Shown here piece by piece: positions 43,899 to 53,535 of a stretch of 64,000 bases of DNA. The notes under the pieces were generated by a model. The model did not search any database and was not told the DNA's origin. It worked only from the letters and a program-made list of their open reading frames with translations. The stretch lies in contig CAZPKG010000016.1 of the NCBI GenBank assembly GCA_964587105.1, forward strand, positions 16,260 through 80,259. Reading direction: 5' to 3'. Positions within the stretch are counted from its first letter, which is position 1. Each line of letters starts with the position of its first letter. The DNA is from JABWCQ01 sp964587105. GTDB taxonomy: Bacteria; Electryoneota; RPQS01. Both the position numbers and the translations under genes were made by a program.

Positions 43899-46036
43899 TA
43901 CTTCAGCAAGAGCAGTTTGCGGTCGGAGCGGAAATTTGCAGCTTCGAGACGATAGATATATACGCCAGCTGCAAGGGAAGCGGCATTCAGTTCGACCGTG
44001 TGGCGGCCCGGTGCAATCGATTGACTATTGATGATCTCGCGCACAAGTTGGCCCTGAATGTTATAGAGTCTTAGCCTCACAGGAGACGCGATCGGGAGAT
44101 CAAAATCAATCTTCGTGGTCGGATTAAAGGGATTCGGATAGTTCTGGTAGAGTGCAAACTCGGTCGGGACAAGCGCAGGATCACCTGCGTCAAGGTCAGG
44201 TGTTCCGTTAACAACAAGTTCAATTGAATCGGGTGATGAAACGGCAGAGTGATTGATAATTAACCAGCCACGGGTTTCGCCAAGTTGTGTTGGAATAACA
44301 TGCGGATAAACCCTCAGCAGTGGGCCGGGCTGGATACTCGCAGGGCCATCAAAGTTGACCGAAAACGGAGCCGACGTCGTTATTGAATTTATTGTCAAGG
44401 CGACGTTGCCTTCCGCACGCAATCCAACAAGTACGCTGTCAACATGATTGATGGCGACATCACCGAAATTCGCGACCGCGCCGGTGAAAAAGACCAATCC
44501 TGACGTGATCGCTGTACCTGAGACTTCACAGGTAATCGGACCACCGGGGCCATTATGATTGATGGTCAGTGTGCCCGTTTGAGTTCCCAGATTCTCGGCA
44601 TTATAGGTGATGGTAATCGGTGCGTCGGTATCTGGTGCAAGTTGGAAGGGTCCTGTGGGGCTAACTGTGAACGGCCCTGAAATTGAAATTGACGAGACAT
44701 CGAGCAAATTTCCGCGCTGGGGATTTGCCAACACTAAGGCTCCAACTGCTGGTAAGCCTTGCAAAGTTGTGTCGATAGCAAGCGGACAGCCAAGAACATA
44801 GGGAGTTGCGGGATCAACCGATTCGATGTGCAAGCGATAAAGTTGAATGGAATTTGTCGTGGCGCCCCACACGTGCAATTTCAGGTTGGTCACATTGGCA
44901 GGAACGTCGTAGCGGAACAGTTCATCAGCGTAATTAAAACCGTGATCTTCCGCGCTAATGAGAAAGGTAGTGTCGGGGCCGGCATAGAGAGTGATATTCA
45001 GATTCTGGTTGTCGGCAGTGTTGTATGTTGTGCCTGCCTCGCAACTACCATCCCCGTTTTGCTGACCTTCGAGATAGGTGTAGCCATCAGGTGTTACTGA
45101 GATTGTCAGCGAGCGGCCGGCAACAACGCTGAAGCGCCACCAGTCCGTGTCGGTCTCGTCATCGAGGCTGGCAAGTTGAACTTCGCGTGTGCCGTCAATC
45201 GCCCCGAGGTCAAAGCTCTCCGTGTATTCGTCATTTGGCTCAAAAGGATCTCCGTAAGCGCGCTGCCCGGCCAGAATATCGTCGTGCTGCGGTCCTTCAA
45301 AGGCCGGTGTGTAAAACGGCTCAAGGAGCTTAGTCGTGGTAATCGGGCAGACATGCTCAATTCCGATTCCGTGACCATGTTCATGCGCTACAACATTGCG
45401 CAGGAAAATGTAGTTCTGAGTCGGATTGTTCCAGTCTTCGGCGGCATCCAAGACCATGTCCCCTCGGTTCGGGAAAAAGTTGTAGGCCAAGACACCGCTT
45501 CCGCCATCGATCTGAGTGGAGGCAATTCGTACGTCGCCGCGGGCTCCAATGACGCCGGGACTGTTTTGCCCCCAAGCCGCGCCGTCATCCGACACCATCT
45601 CATAGCTGTTTCCGGTGACTTCGCTCCAGCGTTCAAAAACTTGCGCAAACAGCCCTTGCCAAACTTGCGGTGTGCCGAACATTTCGTTCATGCGGGCGAA
45701 CAGCTCGCTGGGGTCACCCTCGATACTGGTTCCGTCTGGGACAAAACTGTAGGTCAATGTAACTTTATCCCCCTGAACGCCTCCTGTACCGTGAGCCGTG
45801 TTGCTCCAACGGCCCCCGAGGTTGTAATCCAGCGACCCCGCTCGATCGAGGAGGCGGCGCGTCCATTCTGTTACATATTCCTGATCCGTTCCTTGATCAA
45901 AGCAGACTGCAAGAGGCGACAATTGGTCACAATGAGTTGCAACCCCAACTGGCCCAACTGGCCGCGGTGCAGGCGCAAGAAACACGACCAGGCACACCAA
46001 GAGCGGCGCGGCGGCGGAGTAAATCAAGTAGCGCAT
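43898..46036 (-). CDS. Secreted matrixin-like metalloprotease with T9SS sorting tail
   Basis: 712 residues. Signal peptide, then a catalytic domain with HEHGHGIGIEH (zinc ligands about His218, His222 and His228; Glu219 catalytic), typical of matrixins. A pre-peptidase C-terminal-like beta domain follows (about 265-420), then two Ig-like 'choice-of-anchor' domains. The C-terminus is a clear type IX sorting domain: NYPNPFNPTTKIDFDLP, LYNIQGQLVREI, GVYIYRLEAANF, KLLLLK. Paralog of the divergent gene at 46296, sharing GTGGVQGDKVTLTYSFVPDG-type text and GPQHDDI. First gene of the protease-thioesterase-glnN unit. Confidence 0.85.
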   Translation of the reverse strand: MRYLIYSAAAPLLVCLVVFLAPAPRPVGPVGVATHCDQLSPLAVCFDQGTDQEYVTEWTRRLLDRAGSLDYNLGGRWSNTAHGTGGVQGDKVTLTYSFVPDGTSIEGDPSELFARMNEMFGTPQVWQGLFAQVFERWSEVTGNSYEMVSDDGAAWGQNSPGVIGARGDVRIASTQIDGGSGVLAYNFFPNRGDMVLDAAEDWNNPTQNYIFLRNVVAHEHGHGIGIEHVCPITTTKLLEPFYTPAFEGPQHDDILAGQRAYGDPFEPNDEYTESFDLGAIDGTREVQLASLDDETDTDWWRFSVVAGRSLTISVTPDGYTYLEGQQNGDGSCEAGTTYNTADNQNLNITLYAGPDTTFLISAEDHGFNYADELFRYDVPANVTNLKLHVWGATTNSIQLYRLHIESVDPATPYVLGCPLAIDTTLQGLPAVGALVLANPQRGNLLDVSSISISGPFTVSPTGPFQLAPDTDAPITITYNAENLGTQTGTLTINHNGPGGPITCEVSGTAITSGLVFFTGAVANFGDVAINHVDSVLVGLRAEGNVALTINSITTSAPFSVNFDGPASIQPGPLLRVYPHVIPTQLGETRGWLIINHSAVSSPDSIELVVNGTPDLDAGDPALVPTEFALYQNYPNPFNPTTKIDFDLPIASPVRLRLYNIQGQLVREIINSQSIAPGRHTVELNAASLAAGVYIYRLEAANFRSDRKLLLLK

Positions 46037-46106
46037 GGCATGGACCTTTCTAAACTATTGTTTTCTTTTCATTACCCATAATGACCCGGAACGTAGCTAA
46101 GAAATA

Positions 46107-46135
46107 ATAATACGCACATGCCGCCCCGAAATCAA
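46107..46135 (-). promoter_or_regulatory. Predicted promoter of the protease-glnN operon
   Basis: On the minus strand TTGATT (46135-46130), 17 bases, TATTAT (46112-46107). Confidence 0.6.
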
Positions 46136-46216
46136 GCAAATTGGCCAAGAAGTTGCTTTGACTACTCCCGAATACCGGATTTCCTGACAAGAAAATAAAC
46201 TTCGTGCCTGAAATCG

Positions 46217-46245
46217 TTGCTTTTGCGTGGTTTTAGCCCTATTTT
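46217..46245 (+). promoter_or_regulatory. Predicted promoter of the divergent protease paralog
   Basis: TTGCTT (46217-46222), 17 bases, TATTTT (46240-46245). Transcription would begin near 46252, leaving a leader of about 45 bases. Confidence 0.45.
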
Positions 46246-46295
46246 GTCACCTTGGGTGTCATGTATGGACAGCCTTACTCCTTAGTAACGTTACG

Positions 46296-49255
46296 ATGAA
46301 ACCTATGGGTCCACGGATGAAGAACTGTTTGAACCGTTTCGAATTGCAGACCATTTTGGCGGCGCTTGTAGCCCTGCTCCTGCCTCAGCTCAGTTTCGCT
46401 AACTCAGACGTACAACCCAGCGGCCCGGCGCTGATCGAAAGCACTCTTTGGGCAAATGCCACTTCTTATGAAGCAAAGCGGATTGCCACCTCAGGCATTG
46501 CATATCAGGCTTTTTGCTTTGATCCGGGAACTTCAGAAGAAGATGTGATCAATCTCCTGAATCGCATCTACCCTGACTGGAACAATCCAGCTCTATATAT
46601 TTCCTCCAGTCGATGGACTTCTACGGCCACGGGAACATCGGGCGTACAGGGTGATCCGACTGTGCTGACGTACAGTTTCGTTCCTGACGGTATAACCGTG
46701 CCTGACGGTGGATTTGGAACTCAGACTAACACTATCCACGCGATGATGACTTCCAAATTCGGAAGCGTCGCGAATGGCAAGGCGAAGTTCCGCCAGATGT
46801 TTAATCAGTGGCAAGCGTTGTCGGGCCTTATCTACATTGAAGAGGCGAATGACGATGGTGCGGTTTTGCACACATCCCCCGGAGTCTTGGGCGTGCGTGG
46901 AGACATTCGTATTTCCGCTACGCCGATGGATGGAAATAGCGGCGTGTTGGCTTATAACTACTTCCCCAATACGGGCGATATGGTGCTTGACAACGCCGAA
47001 AGTTGGCAGTCTAGCACGAATGACTATCGCTTTTTCCGCAATGTGTGCACACATGAAGCCGGGCACGGTATCGGATTGTCGCACGTTTGCCCGGCAGATT
47101 GCCAGTTCCTGATGGAGCCGTTTATTTGCACGGCGTATGACGGTCCGCAGCATGACGATATTCGCGGCGCGCAACGGCAATATGGTGACTCGGCGGAAAC
47201 GAACGACACTCCGGCGACGGCAACTCCGTTCGGAAACGTACCGGATGCGACGACGACCTTAAACAATATGTCTATTGACGATAACACGGACCAGGATTAT
47301 TACGCTTTCACAGTCCCCGTCAATCGCCAAATCACCATCACTGTCAATCCGGTCGGAATGTTTTTCGACCAATGCGCACAAACCGGTGCTTGCACCTGTG
47401 CGGCCAGCGATACACAGAGAACATCGGATGACGTAAACCTGTCGCTTAGATTATATGGCACGAACGGCACGACGGTGCTTGCCGAAGCAAGTGCAAACGG
47501 AGCGGGCGTCGCCGAAACGATTCCCAATACCGGTTTGCCGGGCGCGGGAACGTACTACATTCGTGTTTATCAAGGCACGACGAATGCAATTCAGTTGTAC
47601 AATTTGAGCTTCACCGTTTCAGCCACCATCGTTCCGGTGGTTACGCTTACGCAACCTAACGGTGGGCAGAGTTGGGCCGTCGGATCAAACCAGACTGTTA
47701 CATGGACTTCGGCAAACGTCACGGGCAATGTAAATATTGAACTAAATCGCACGTATCCCGGCGGTGCTTGGGAATCGCTGTTCGCCAACACGGCGAACGA
47801 CGGCACACAGGCCTGGACCGTCACGGGAGCAGCGACGTCCGCTACCTGCCGCATTCGAGTAACGAGCATCAATTCACCTACTGCGACTGATGAGTCCGAC
47901 GCCAATTTCACGATCATTCTTCCGACGATTACGGTTGTTTCACCAAACGGCGGCGAAGTTCTCAACGGAGAATTGCTGCAATCAATAACCTGGAATAGTT
48001 CCGGGGTTTCAGGTAACGTCAATATCGAGTTGAACCGGAGTTACCCTGCCGGATCGTGGACGTTGTTGGCAACGGTACCAAATGCAGGTGCAAACCTGAT
48101 TTTCGGCGCGCCGGCAACGACGACGGCGCGTATTCGATTGACGTCCGTGAATGAACCTGTGGCCACGGATATCTCGGATGCGAACTTCACGATTTCCATT
48201 GTCAACAATCCACCGGTAATCGTGCATGACGATCATGGAGACGTCGAACCGGGAAACACGACCTTNNNNNNNNNNCGACCTTCACGGCAAAGGTTACGGA
48301 TGACCACGGCCCGATCACAACAACATTGTTTTATCGCGCGAGCGGCGGCGGAGCGTTTAGCTCGCTGAATATGCCTACAACGGGCAATCCCAGCGAATAT
48401 GCGGCTTCAATTGTTACCGTTGAAGGCGCCTACGATTACTTCATCCGCGCCACGGACGGTACAAACACTGTTGATACGGATACGATATCGTTTGATGTTG
48501 AAGATTGTCCGGCAGCCATTGTATTTGATGACGGAACGGCAGAAGGTTACAATTGGGCAAATGAAGTTCCGTTCTCGTGGGCGGTGAAGTACACTCCACC
48601 GGCGTATCCGTTCGCGCTATGCGGTTTCCAAGTTGCTGTTGCGAAATTCCATCCGGATAGCTCGCATTCGCCGATAACAGGTCGAGTGATATTGGCCGAT
48701 GGCAGCGCTGGACTTCCCGGAACAGTTGTTTTCACCGAAGCAAGCGGTTCAGTTGGAAATGTCATCGGCGGCTTGCCGAATGGGCAGGTTGTCTGGGCAA
48801 CTGTAACGACGCTTGACGCGTTGGGAGCGCCACTGGTGCTTGGCCAGCCGTTCTATATCGCTGTGGATAATCCTGTCGTGGGCAAATATGAAGCATTCGG
48901 GCGCGATGACAACACCGCAAGTACGAATAGCTATTTCTATGACGGTTGTGATTCTGTGTGGTATGCCGAGACGGACCTTGTGCCCAACGCCCAAGGCGGG
49001 CAACGCATGATTCGTTTGCTTGGCGCGTCCATTCCTGCTCCGACCGAGCTTGTCATAATGCCGAGCGGGAACGACGTTATTTTGTACTGGGCAAGTTCCG
49101 GTGCGCCGTATTACCGCATTTACTCGGCCACAACGACGGGCGGCCCGTTCACTCTATTGGAAGGTTCAACGTCTTCCACCACGTTCACTGACTTAGGCGC
49201 GGTATCGGGCAACGACGTGAAGTTTTATGTCGTTGTTTCCTCAACAGCCCCCTAA
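46296..49255 (+). CDS. Secreted matrixin-like protease, interrupted by an N-gap
   Basis: One gene across a 10-N run at 48266-48275. Taken literally the frame shifts, but the 7 bases on each side (cgacctt) are the same. Merging them gives ACG ACC TTC ACG GCA AAG and a continuous frame to 49255. ATG 46296 is the best guess; 46305 and 46317 are in frame and ribosome sites are weak. Signal peptide, matrixin motif HEAGHGIGLSH (about 253-263), a pre-peptidase C-terminal-like domain, two tandem Ig-like repeats (LTQPNGGQSW, VVSPNGGEVL; both NVNIELNR) and a C-terminal domain with a fibronectin-like end. No sorting tail, unlike the divergent paralog at 43898. Confidence 0.8.
48266..48275. other. Assembly gap (10 N) with a 7-base overlap
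   Basis: The left flank ends cgacctt and the right flank starts cgacctt. This looks like two contigs that overlap by seven bases and were joined with a default gap. Confidence 0.85.
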
Positions 49256-49276
49256 ATTGTCTCGATTTTCATCATG

Positions 49277-49304
49277 GGCCCGGCTATTGCCGGGCCTTTT
49301 TTTT
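49277..49304 (+). terminator. Strong terminator after the protease paralog
   Basis: GGCCCGGC - TATT - GCCGGGCC followed by eight T. Confidence 0.95.
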
Positions 49305-49339
49305 CGGGTCAGCTTCATGAATTTGTGAGTAGAATTTTA

Positions 49340-49351
49340 TATCATATGATA
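49340..49351. repeat. 12-base palindrome in the leader of the next gene
   Basis: TATCATATGATA is perfectly palindromic. A separate hairpin with stem GCCTCTT / AAGAGGC lies at 49444-49478. Either could be regulatory, but no regulator is known. Confidence 0.3.
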
Positions 49352-49535
49352 GCGAATGGGCTAACTTACTTTCGGCAACTGTTGAAGACATAAGAAAATG
49401 TTTATTAACATCTTAAACTTCAATCCCTGCTTGCAACTGGAGAGCCTCTTGATGCACAGTGCCCAAGACGAAAGAGGCATTGCCGCGCTAACTAATGAAA
49501 TTCTAATCAAATAATCCCGTGGAGGCATAGTCCCG

Positions 49536-50906
49536 ATGAAACTCCTCAGAACAATCCTGTTAGTCACAGTGTGGTGCGTAATTTCACATAGCGTGTATGC
49601 ACAATCGTCCGTAGCTACATTCGCTTTCTGTCCAAATGAACCAGGGCTTGGATGCGGATGCAATGCCGGCACTCGTGTACCGTTTGCAGACGGCGTCGAC
49701 GCTTGGTGTGTATTTTGGGATCGAAACATGAACGGACCTGACGCAGCAGATTCGTTGGTTCCAGTGGGCGCGGACATCGGCCAGGCAAGCTATTCGTGTC
49801 AGTCATTTAACGGCCTTTCGGTTTGTCAAATTGCAGGCAATTTCTATTCGGATCCGTCGTTCTCCATGTTGAATATGCCGTTGCCGCCTGATCAGCCCGT
49901 GTATTACCTCAAGATCAGTGGTTCAAGTTGCTGCTGGGTTTCGGACACGATTCGGCTCGAGCCGGGTTTTCCCGAGTATTATTTTACCGAATCTGACTTT
50001 ACATGTACTGATTCGCCGTGTCCGACTGGAACGGCACCTGATCCTGTAACCAATGTCGTAGTTTCTGATGACCAATTCTGCTCGCGTGTTCGAGTCACAT
50101 GGGATCATAGCGGCGAAGGCCTTTCGGGGTTCTTGATTTATGTGTATGATGAAGAGTCCGATGAATGGGAATTTACGTACCAAGTTGCTGACACATTCAG
50201 ATCGGCCAGCCTTGACCTTTGTGTGGACGGCGAAGTCCGCGTCGGAGTTGCCGCTGCGAACGGCTCCCAGCAAGCCGAGATTGTCGAGGGAGTCGGGCGC
50301 ACCTTTTTGCGGCGTTTCAACCCGGCCAACGAGTTTGATCTTGACGAGGCCGCGCATGAAATTACAATGTTCCTCGTTGCCCCGCCGGAGGGAGACATTT
50401 GCGGCGCACGACTGTACTTTGATTTCTTCAGCGGCGGAAATTTCGTGGCGCACATGTGTCAAATAACGGACCCCGACCAGCTAACCTTGATGGAGGTCAC
50501 CTGTGATCTGCCCGGCCAAATTCCCAATGCAAATTGTTACATCGTGATGCACGATAGTTCAACTGCTGACGTATTGACCGGATGCGGCTTAACTGATACG
50601 ATTTTCTTTGCGCTCGACGGTGATGAAACACCTGAGCTTCCGCGCGAATTTGCGTTGAAGCAAAACTATCCGAATCCGTTTAATCCGAACACGATGATTG
50701 AGTTCGCGGTACCGTCTGAAGGCAACGTTGAACTTTCGGTGTTCAATCTCGTCGGACAAAAAGTGGCAACACTGGTGAACGGCAAGGTCGCGCAAGGACA
50801 GCACATTGTGGAGTGGAATGCTCAAACTGCCGCGACGGGAATGTACTTCTATCGTTTACAGATGGGTAATCAGGTAATCACTCGTAAGATGCTGCTGCTC
50901 AAGTAA
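49536..50906 (+). CDS. T9SS type A sorting domain secreted protein
   Basis: 456 residues. Signal peptide (LRTILLVTVWCVISHSVYAQ), a cysteine-rich N-terminal half (for example PGLGCGCNAGT and GSSCCWVSDT), a fibronectin-like region near 160-240, and the textbook type IX sorting domain: QNYPNPFNPNTMIEFAVP, VFNLVGQKVATLVNG, ATGMYFYRLQMGNQ, KMLLLK. GGAGG lies ten bases before the ATG. Function unknown. Transcribed alone, with a terminator at 50927. Confidence 0.88.
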   Translation: MKLLRTILLVTVWCVISHSVYAQSSVATFAFCPNEPGLGCGCNAGTRVPFADGVDAWCVFWDRNMNGPDAADSLVPVGADIGQASYSCQSFNGLSVCQIAGNFYSDPSFSMLNMPLPPDQPVYYLKISGSSCCWVSDTIRLEPGFPEYYFTESDFTCTDSPCPTGTAPDPVTNVVVSDDQFCSRVRVTWDHSGEGLSGFLIYVYDEESDEWEFTYQVADTFRSASLDLCVDGEVRVGVAAANGSQQAEIVEGVGRTFLRRFNPANEFDLDEAAHEITMFLVAPPEGDICGARLYFDFFSGGNFVAHMCQITDPDQLTLMEVTCDLPGQIPNANCYIVMHDSSTADVLTGCGLTDTIFFALDGDETPELPREFALKQNYPNPFNPNTMIEFAVPSEGNVELSVFNLVGQKVATLVNGKVAQGQHIVEWNAQTAATGMYFYRLQMGNQVITRKMLLLK

Positions 50907-50926
50907 ATTCGACTCTACCAAAATAT

Positions 50927-50959
50927 GAAGCCCCGATGTGTTTGCATCGGGGCTTCTTT
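50927..50959. terminator. Terminator between T9SS cargo and LamG gene
   Basis: A perfect 12-base stem GAAGCCCCGATG / CATCGGGGCTTC with a six-base loop, then TTTG. It lies between converging genes and may serve both. Confidence 0.85.
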
Positions 50960-50971
50960 GTTACATCATAT

Positions 50972-51685
50972 CTAATTCGGCGACTTGACGCGACGCAGAG
51001 GTTCTGTTATGATTATCTCTGCGTTGTATGTAGAGTAGTCAAGGGCAACCGATTGAGCCGGACCTTCATCAAACGGCAGGTAGAGTGCAGTCGCCGCGCT
51101 TGGCGCCATGTATGTGCCGCGTTGAGGAGGAACAAAATTCTTTGTCCATCGGCAGACATCGCTCACGAGAATTTCGTCCAGCCATCCGTCAAAGCCTCGC
51201 GCCGTGTTGTCTTCACCAATCCCGTTGCCGATGTGAACGGGCTTGCGTGTGATGTTCAGCGTCGTGCCGGTGGGGACCGCTGTCACGAGTTTGCCGTCGA
51301 CAAAAAAGCGCAGTAGCTTACCATCAGACGTTACGGCAACATGCTGCCATTTCCAAAACTTTATGGAGTTGGCTTCAGAAAGTTGCCAACCTGATTCTCT
51401 GTTAGCGCGAAAACCGATGCGACCTTCGTCCGACAAATAGAACGTCAGACTTGAACCTTCTTGATCAAGAATACGGCCTCGCCCTCCCCCGCCCTGCGTG
51501 CGAGGTCTTACCCATGCTTCAAATGTGTAGCGGGATACTCCATTCAATGACTGAATGCCGGCTGCATAGCCCAGGATTGCACCAGATGTTTTGCCGTCGA
51601 GATCGAGGCAATAATTCGCGTGAGGCTGAGCGGCGAGTGCAATCGTACAAACCGCGCAGAGAACAACTAACAGCCGCAGCATCAC
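50972..51685 (-). CDS. Secreted LamG (concanavalin-like) domain protein
   Basis: 237 residues. Signal peptide (LRLLVVLCAVCTIALAAQ) and one laminin-G/concanavalin fold (YTFEAWVRPR, WQHVAVTSDGKLLRFFVDGK, GFDGWLDEILVSDVCRW). Such domains bind glycans or proteins. Last gene of the gamma-glutamyl operon, overlapping the DUF6305-like gene by one base. No sorting tail. Confidence 0.8.
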   Translation of the reverse strand: MMLRLLVVLCAVCTIALAAQPHANYCLDLDGKTSGAILGYAAGIQSLNGVSRYTFEAWVRPRTQGGGGRGRILDQEGSSLTFYLSDEGRIGFRANRESGWQLSEANSIKFWKWQHVAVTSDGKLLRFFVDGKLVTAVPTGTTLNITRKPVHIGNGIGEDNTARGFDGWLDEILVSDVCRWTKNFVPPQRGTYMAPSAATALYLPFDEGPAQSVALDYSTYNAEIIITEPLRRVKSPN

Positions 51686-52239
51686 TATTTGGCAGGCTCC
51701 GCAACCGGGACATATTTCGCTTTCAACATAGGGCCAAGATTGGCAATCTTGTCAGCTTGAGAAAGCGGTATCTTCCTGTCTTCGGCAATCTTATCAAAAA
51801 ACTGATCGTCATCTCCGCCGACCAGGATCATAAGTTCATCCGCTTGTTCCGCACCGATGCGATTGAAGGAATCAGAGAGAGCGCCCCGACGGTTCTTGCC
51901 GCCGATGTGCATGGCAAGAATCGGAATCTTCTTTTCTCGTGCCGCAGTGAGCAGGTTTGAAATTCGAGCGGACTCCTCTTCGGCGCTGACTTTTGCCGCG
52001 CCAAGACCTTTGCTTGAACCACCCAGAACGATTATTACAGAGCCTTTTCCGTCAAGGTCGGCCGCCGTCGCCATCGGTTTGTAATCAAACGCAATACTGT
52101 CGCGCACGAGCAGAGTCTTGATCATTTGAGGATCTGCGCTTTGTCCGCCGCTTGTGAGCAGTACGGGCGTGCGAAAATCCGCCGCTTGCGCGAGAGAAAT
52201 CAACGAAACAGATAGCCATAAGGTCCAGAGCGTTTTCAT
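51685..52239 (-). CDS. Exported DUF6305-like protein
   Basis: 184 residues from ATG 52239 (AAAGG upstream); the open frame reaches further into the preceding gene. Signal peptide (MKTLWTLWLSVSLISLAQA). The mature part begins PVLLTSGGQSADPQMIKTLL, which matches the DUF6305 family as I remember it, and contains a Rossmann-like GSVIIVLGGSSKGLGAAK and a conserved ILAMHIGGKNRRG. Function unknown. Encoded between the aspartoacylase-like hydrolase and the LamG gene, so possibly a periplasmic binding partner of the permease. Confidence 0.75.
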   Translation of the reverse strand: MKTLWTLWLSVSLISLAQAADFRTPVLLTSGGQSADPQMIKTLLVRDSIAFDYKPMATAADLDGKGSVIIVLGGSSKGLGAAKVSAEEESARISNLLTAAREKKIPILAMHIGGKNRRGALSDSFNRIGAEQADELMILVGGDDDQFFDKIAEDRKIPLSQADKIANLGPMLKAKYVPVAEPAK

Positions 52240-52252
52240 CTTTGACCTTTCT

Positions 52253-53389
52253 CTAATGTGAGGTTGCGTGTGAGTGTGAAAGGTATGCGCCAAGCTTTCT
52301 TGACTGAAGCTCATCGTAGGTCGGCAATCCGGCAAGCTCTATTGGCTTGTCGGCGTTCAGCATTGTAAATGAGGAAACAAGTTTTTGAAAACCGGCAAGG
52401 TGTCGACCTACGCGTACTTCAAGCGGAATGCCGTTTTCGTCATAAGGCACGCGAGTCATTTCAATCTTGGCCGCGCGCTCATACATTGGGTCTTTCCCTG
52501 AGAGAATTACATCTTGATTCGTGCGACCGCGCAACCGCCCTTGAATCACGTTGGCGGATTCCATTAGCGTAGCGAATGCGCGTGTGTGATCTCCAAGCTC
52601 ACGATGCGACAGGCCGTGAAAATTAGGCGGCGAGGGTTCAAGTGCGAAATCAAGTCCGTCAAGCTGCAATTCGACAACTGCGTTAGCTGCGCATTCCATG
52701 GCGCGTTCATGAGCGACAATGGCATTGATGACCGGATATTCAAGCGAGGCCTCATGCAAATCTATGACCAAATCCACATGTTCTTGCTCGACGAGCGTGG
52801 CAATGGCGTGGGCAACCTCCTCAGTGAAATAGCCGTCTTGGCGGCCCGGATAGCATCGATTTAGATTACGGCTGTCAGCCCCCGAAAGTTCCTGACCCGA
52901 GGGAAAATGCACATAAACTTCAGGATCCGGCCATTGATCCAGAGGATTTGTATAGCGGCTGCCCATGCGGAAGGTGCGCATACCGTTGCTTGTCTCAATT
53001 GCAAAATGCTGTGGATGCGCTTCGCCGGGCAGCGTATGTGTCAGCGCTGATCTGTTCGCTCGCGGAATGACCAGTGCGCGTCCGCGTGTGATTTGAAGAT
53101 TCTCCAGAATGACATATGCCGCGATGTAACTGGCTGGCTCGTCGCAATGCGTTCCGCCAAGCACTAAAACCGTGCCGCCGCTATCGTTAGCCTGAAATTC
53201 AAAGACGTCAGTGTCACCACGAGTGCCTTTCAAAACTGAAAAGTAATCCGAGAGCGCATGTTTCTTCGTCAATGCGCCGGACGGATAAAGCGGCTCATCG
53301 AATCGTGACGCGCGAAAACTCATGCCCACATAGCCGCATGTTGCCAACACCAAGAGAAGCAAGATAAGTGCGCTGGATCTACCGATCAT
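52253..53389 (-). CDS. Succinylglutamate desuccinylase/aspartoacylase-like zinc hydrolase
   Basis: 378 residues. Signal peptide or anchor at 7-24. The zinc site of the M14-like desuccinylase family is seen in GGTHCDEP (His and Glu) and VDLVIDLHEASLEYP (second His). The arginine-rich RNLNRCYPGR segment is typical. It would cut an amide or acyl bond, such as a C-terminal or gamma-linked glutamate, outside the cytoplasm. Its start overlaps the stop of the small membrane protein gene (ATGA). Confidence 0.8.
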   Translation of the reverse strand: MIGRSSALILLLLVLATCGYVGMSFRASRFDEPLYPSGALTKKHALSDYFSVLKGTRGDTDVFEFQANDSGGTVLVLGGTHCDEPASYIAAYVILENLQITRGRALVIPRANRSALTHTLPGEAHPQHFAIETSNGMRTFRMGSRYTNPLDQWPDPEVYVHFPSGQELSGADSRNLNRCYPGRQDGYFTEEVAHAIATLVEQEHVDLVIDLHEASLEYPVINAIVAHERAMECAANAVVELQLDGLDFALEPSPPNFHGLSHRELGDHTRAFATLMESANVIQGRLRGRTNQDVILSGKDPMYERAAKIEMTRVPYDENGIPLEVRVGRHLAGFQKLVSSFTMLNADKPIELAGLPTYDELQSRKLGAYLSHSHATSH

Positions 53390-53532
53390 TTGAGTAGAAA
53401 GACTCGCAGCACAAGCGGAAGCAGTACAACTGCTGCGGAGAGTTGTTTGCGCCAGTCCTTCGTCGAGAACAGTTCGCGGGTGGAGAGTAACAAGACAGTC
53501 GCGGCAATCAGCCAGTAGATCCAGAACAGCAT
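53386..53532 (-). CDS. 48-residue membrane protein in the gamma-glutamyl operon
   Basis: ATG 53532 to TGA 53386. The sequence starts MLFWIYWLIAATVLLL, then a short basic/acidic loop (STRELFSTKDWRKQ), then a second hydrophobic segment ending FLLK: a two-helix hairpin. It begins three bases after the permease stop and its own stop overlaps the hydrolase start, so it is clearly part of the transcript. Likely a small subunit of the DctM-like permease. No family recognised. Confidence 0.7.
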   Translation of the reverse strand: MLFWIYWLIAATVLLLSTRELFSTKDWRKQLSAAVVLLPLVLRVFLLK

Positions 53533-53535
53533 GGA

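Noticed and set aside
45176..46081. 301-codon plus-strand frame
   Set aside because: Antisense to the matrixin-like gene; no ribosome site and no recognisable protein.
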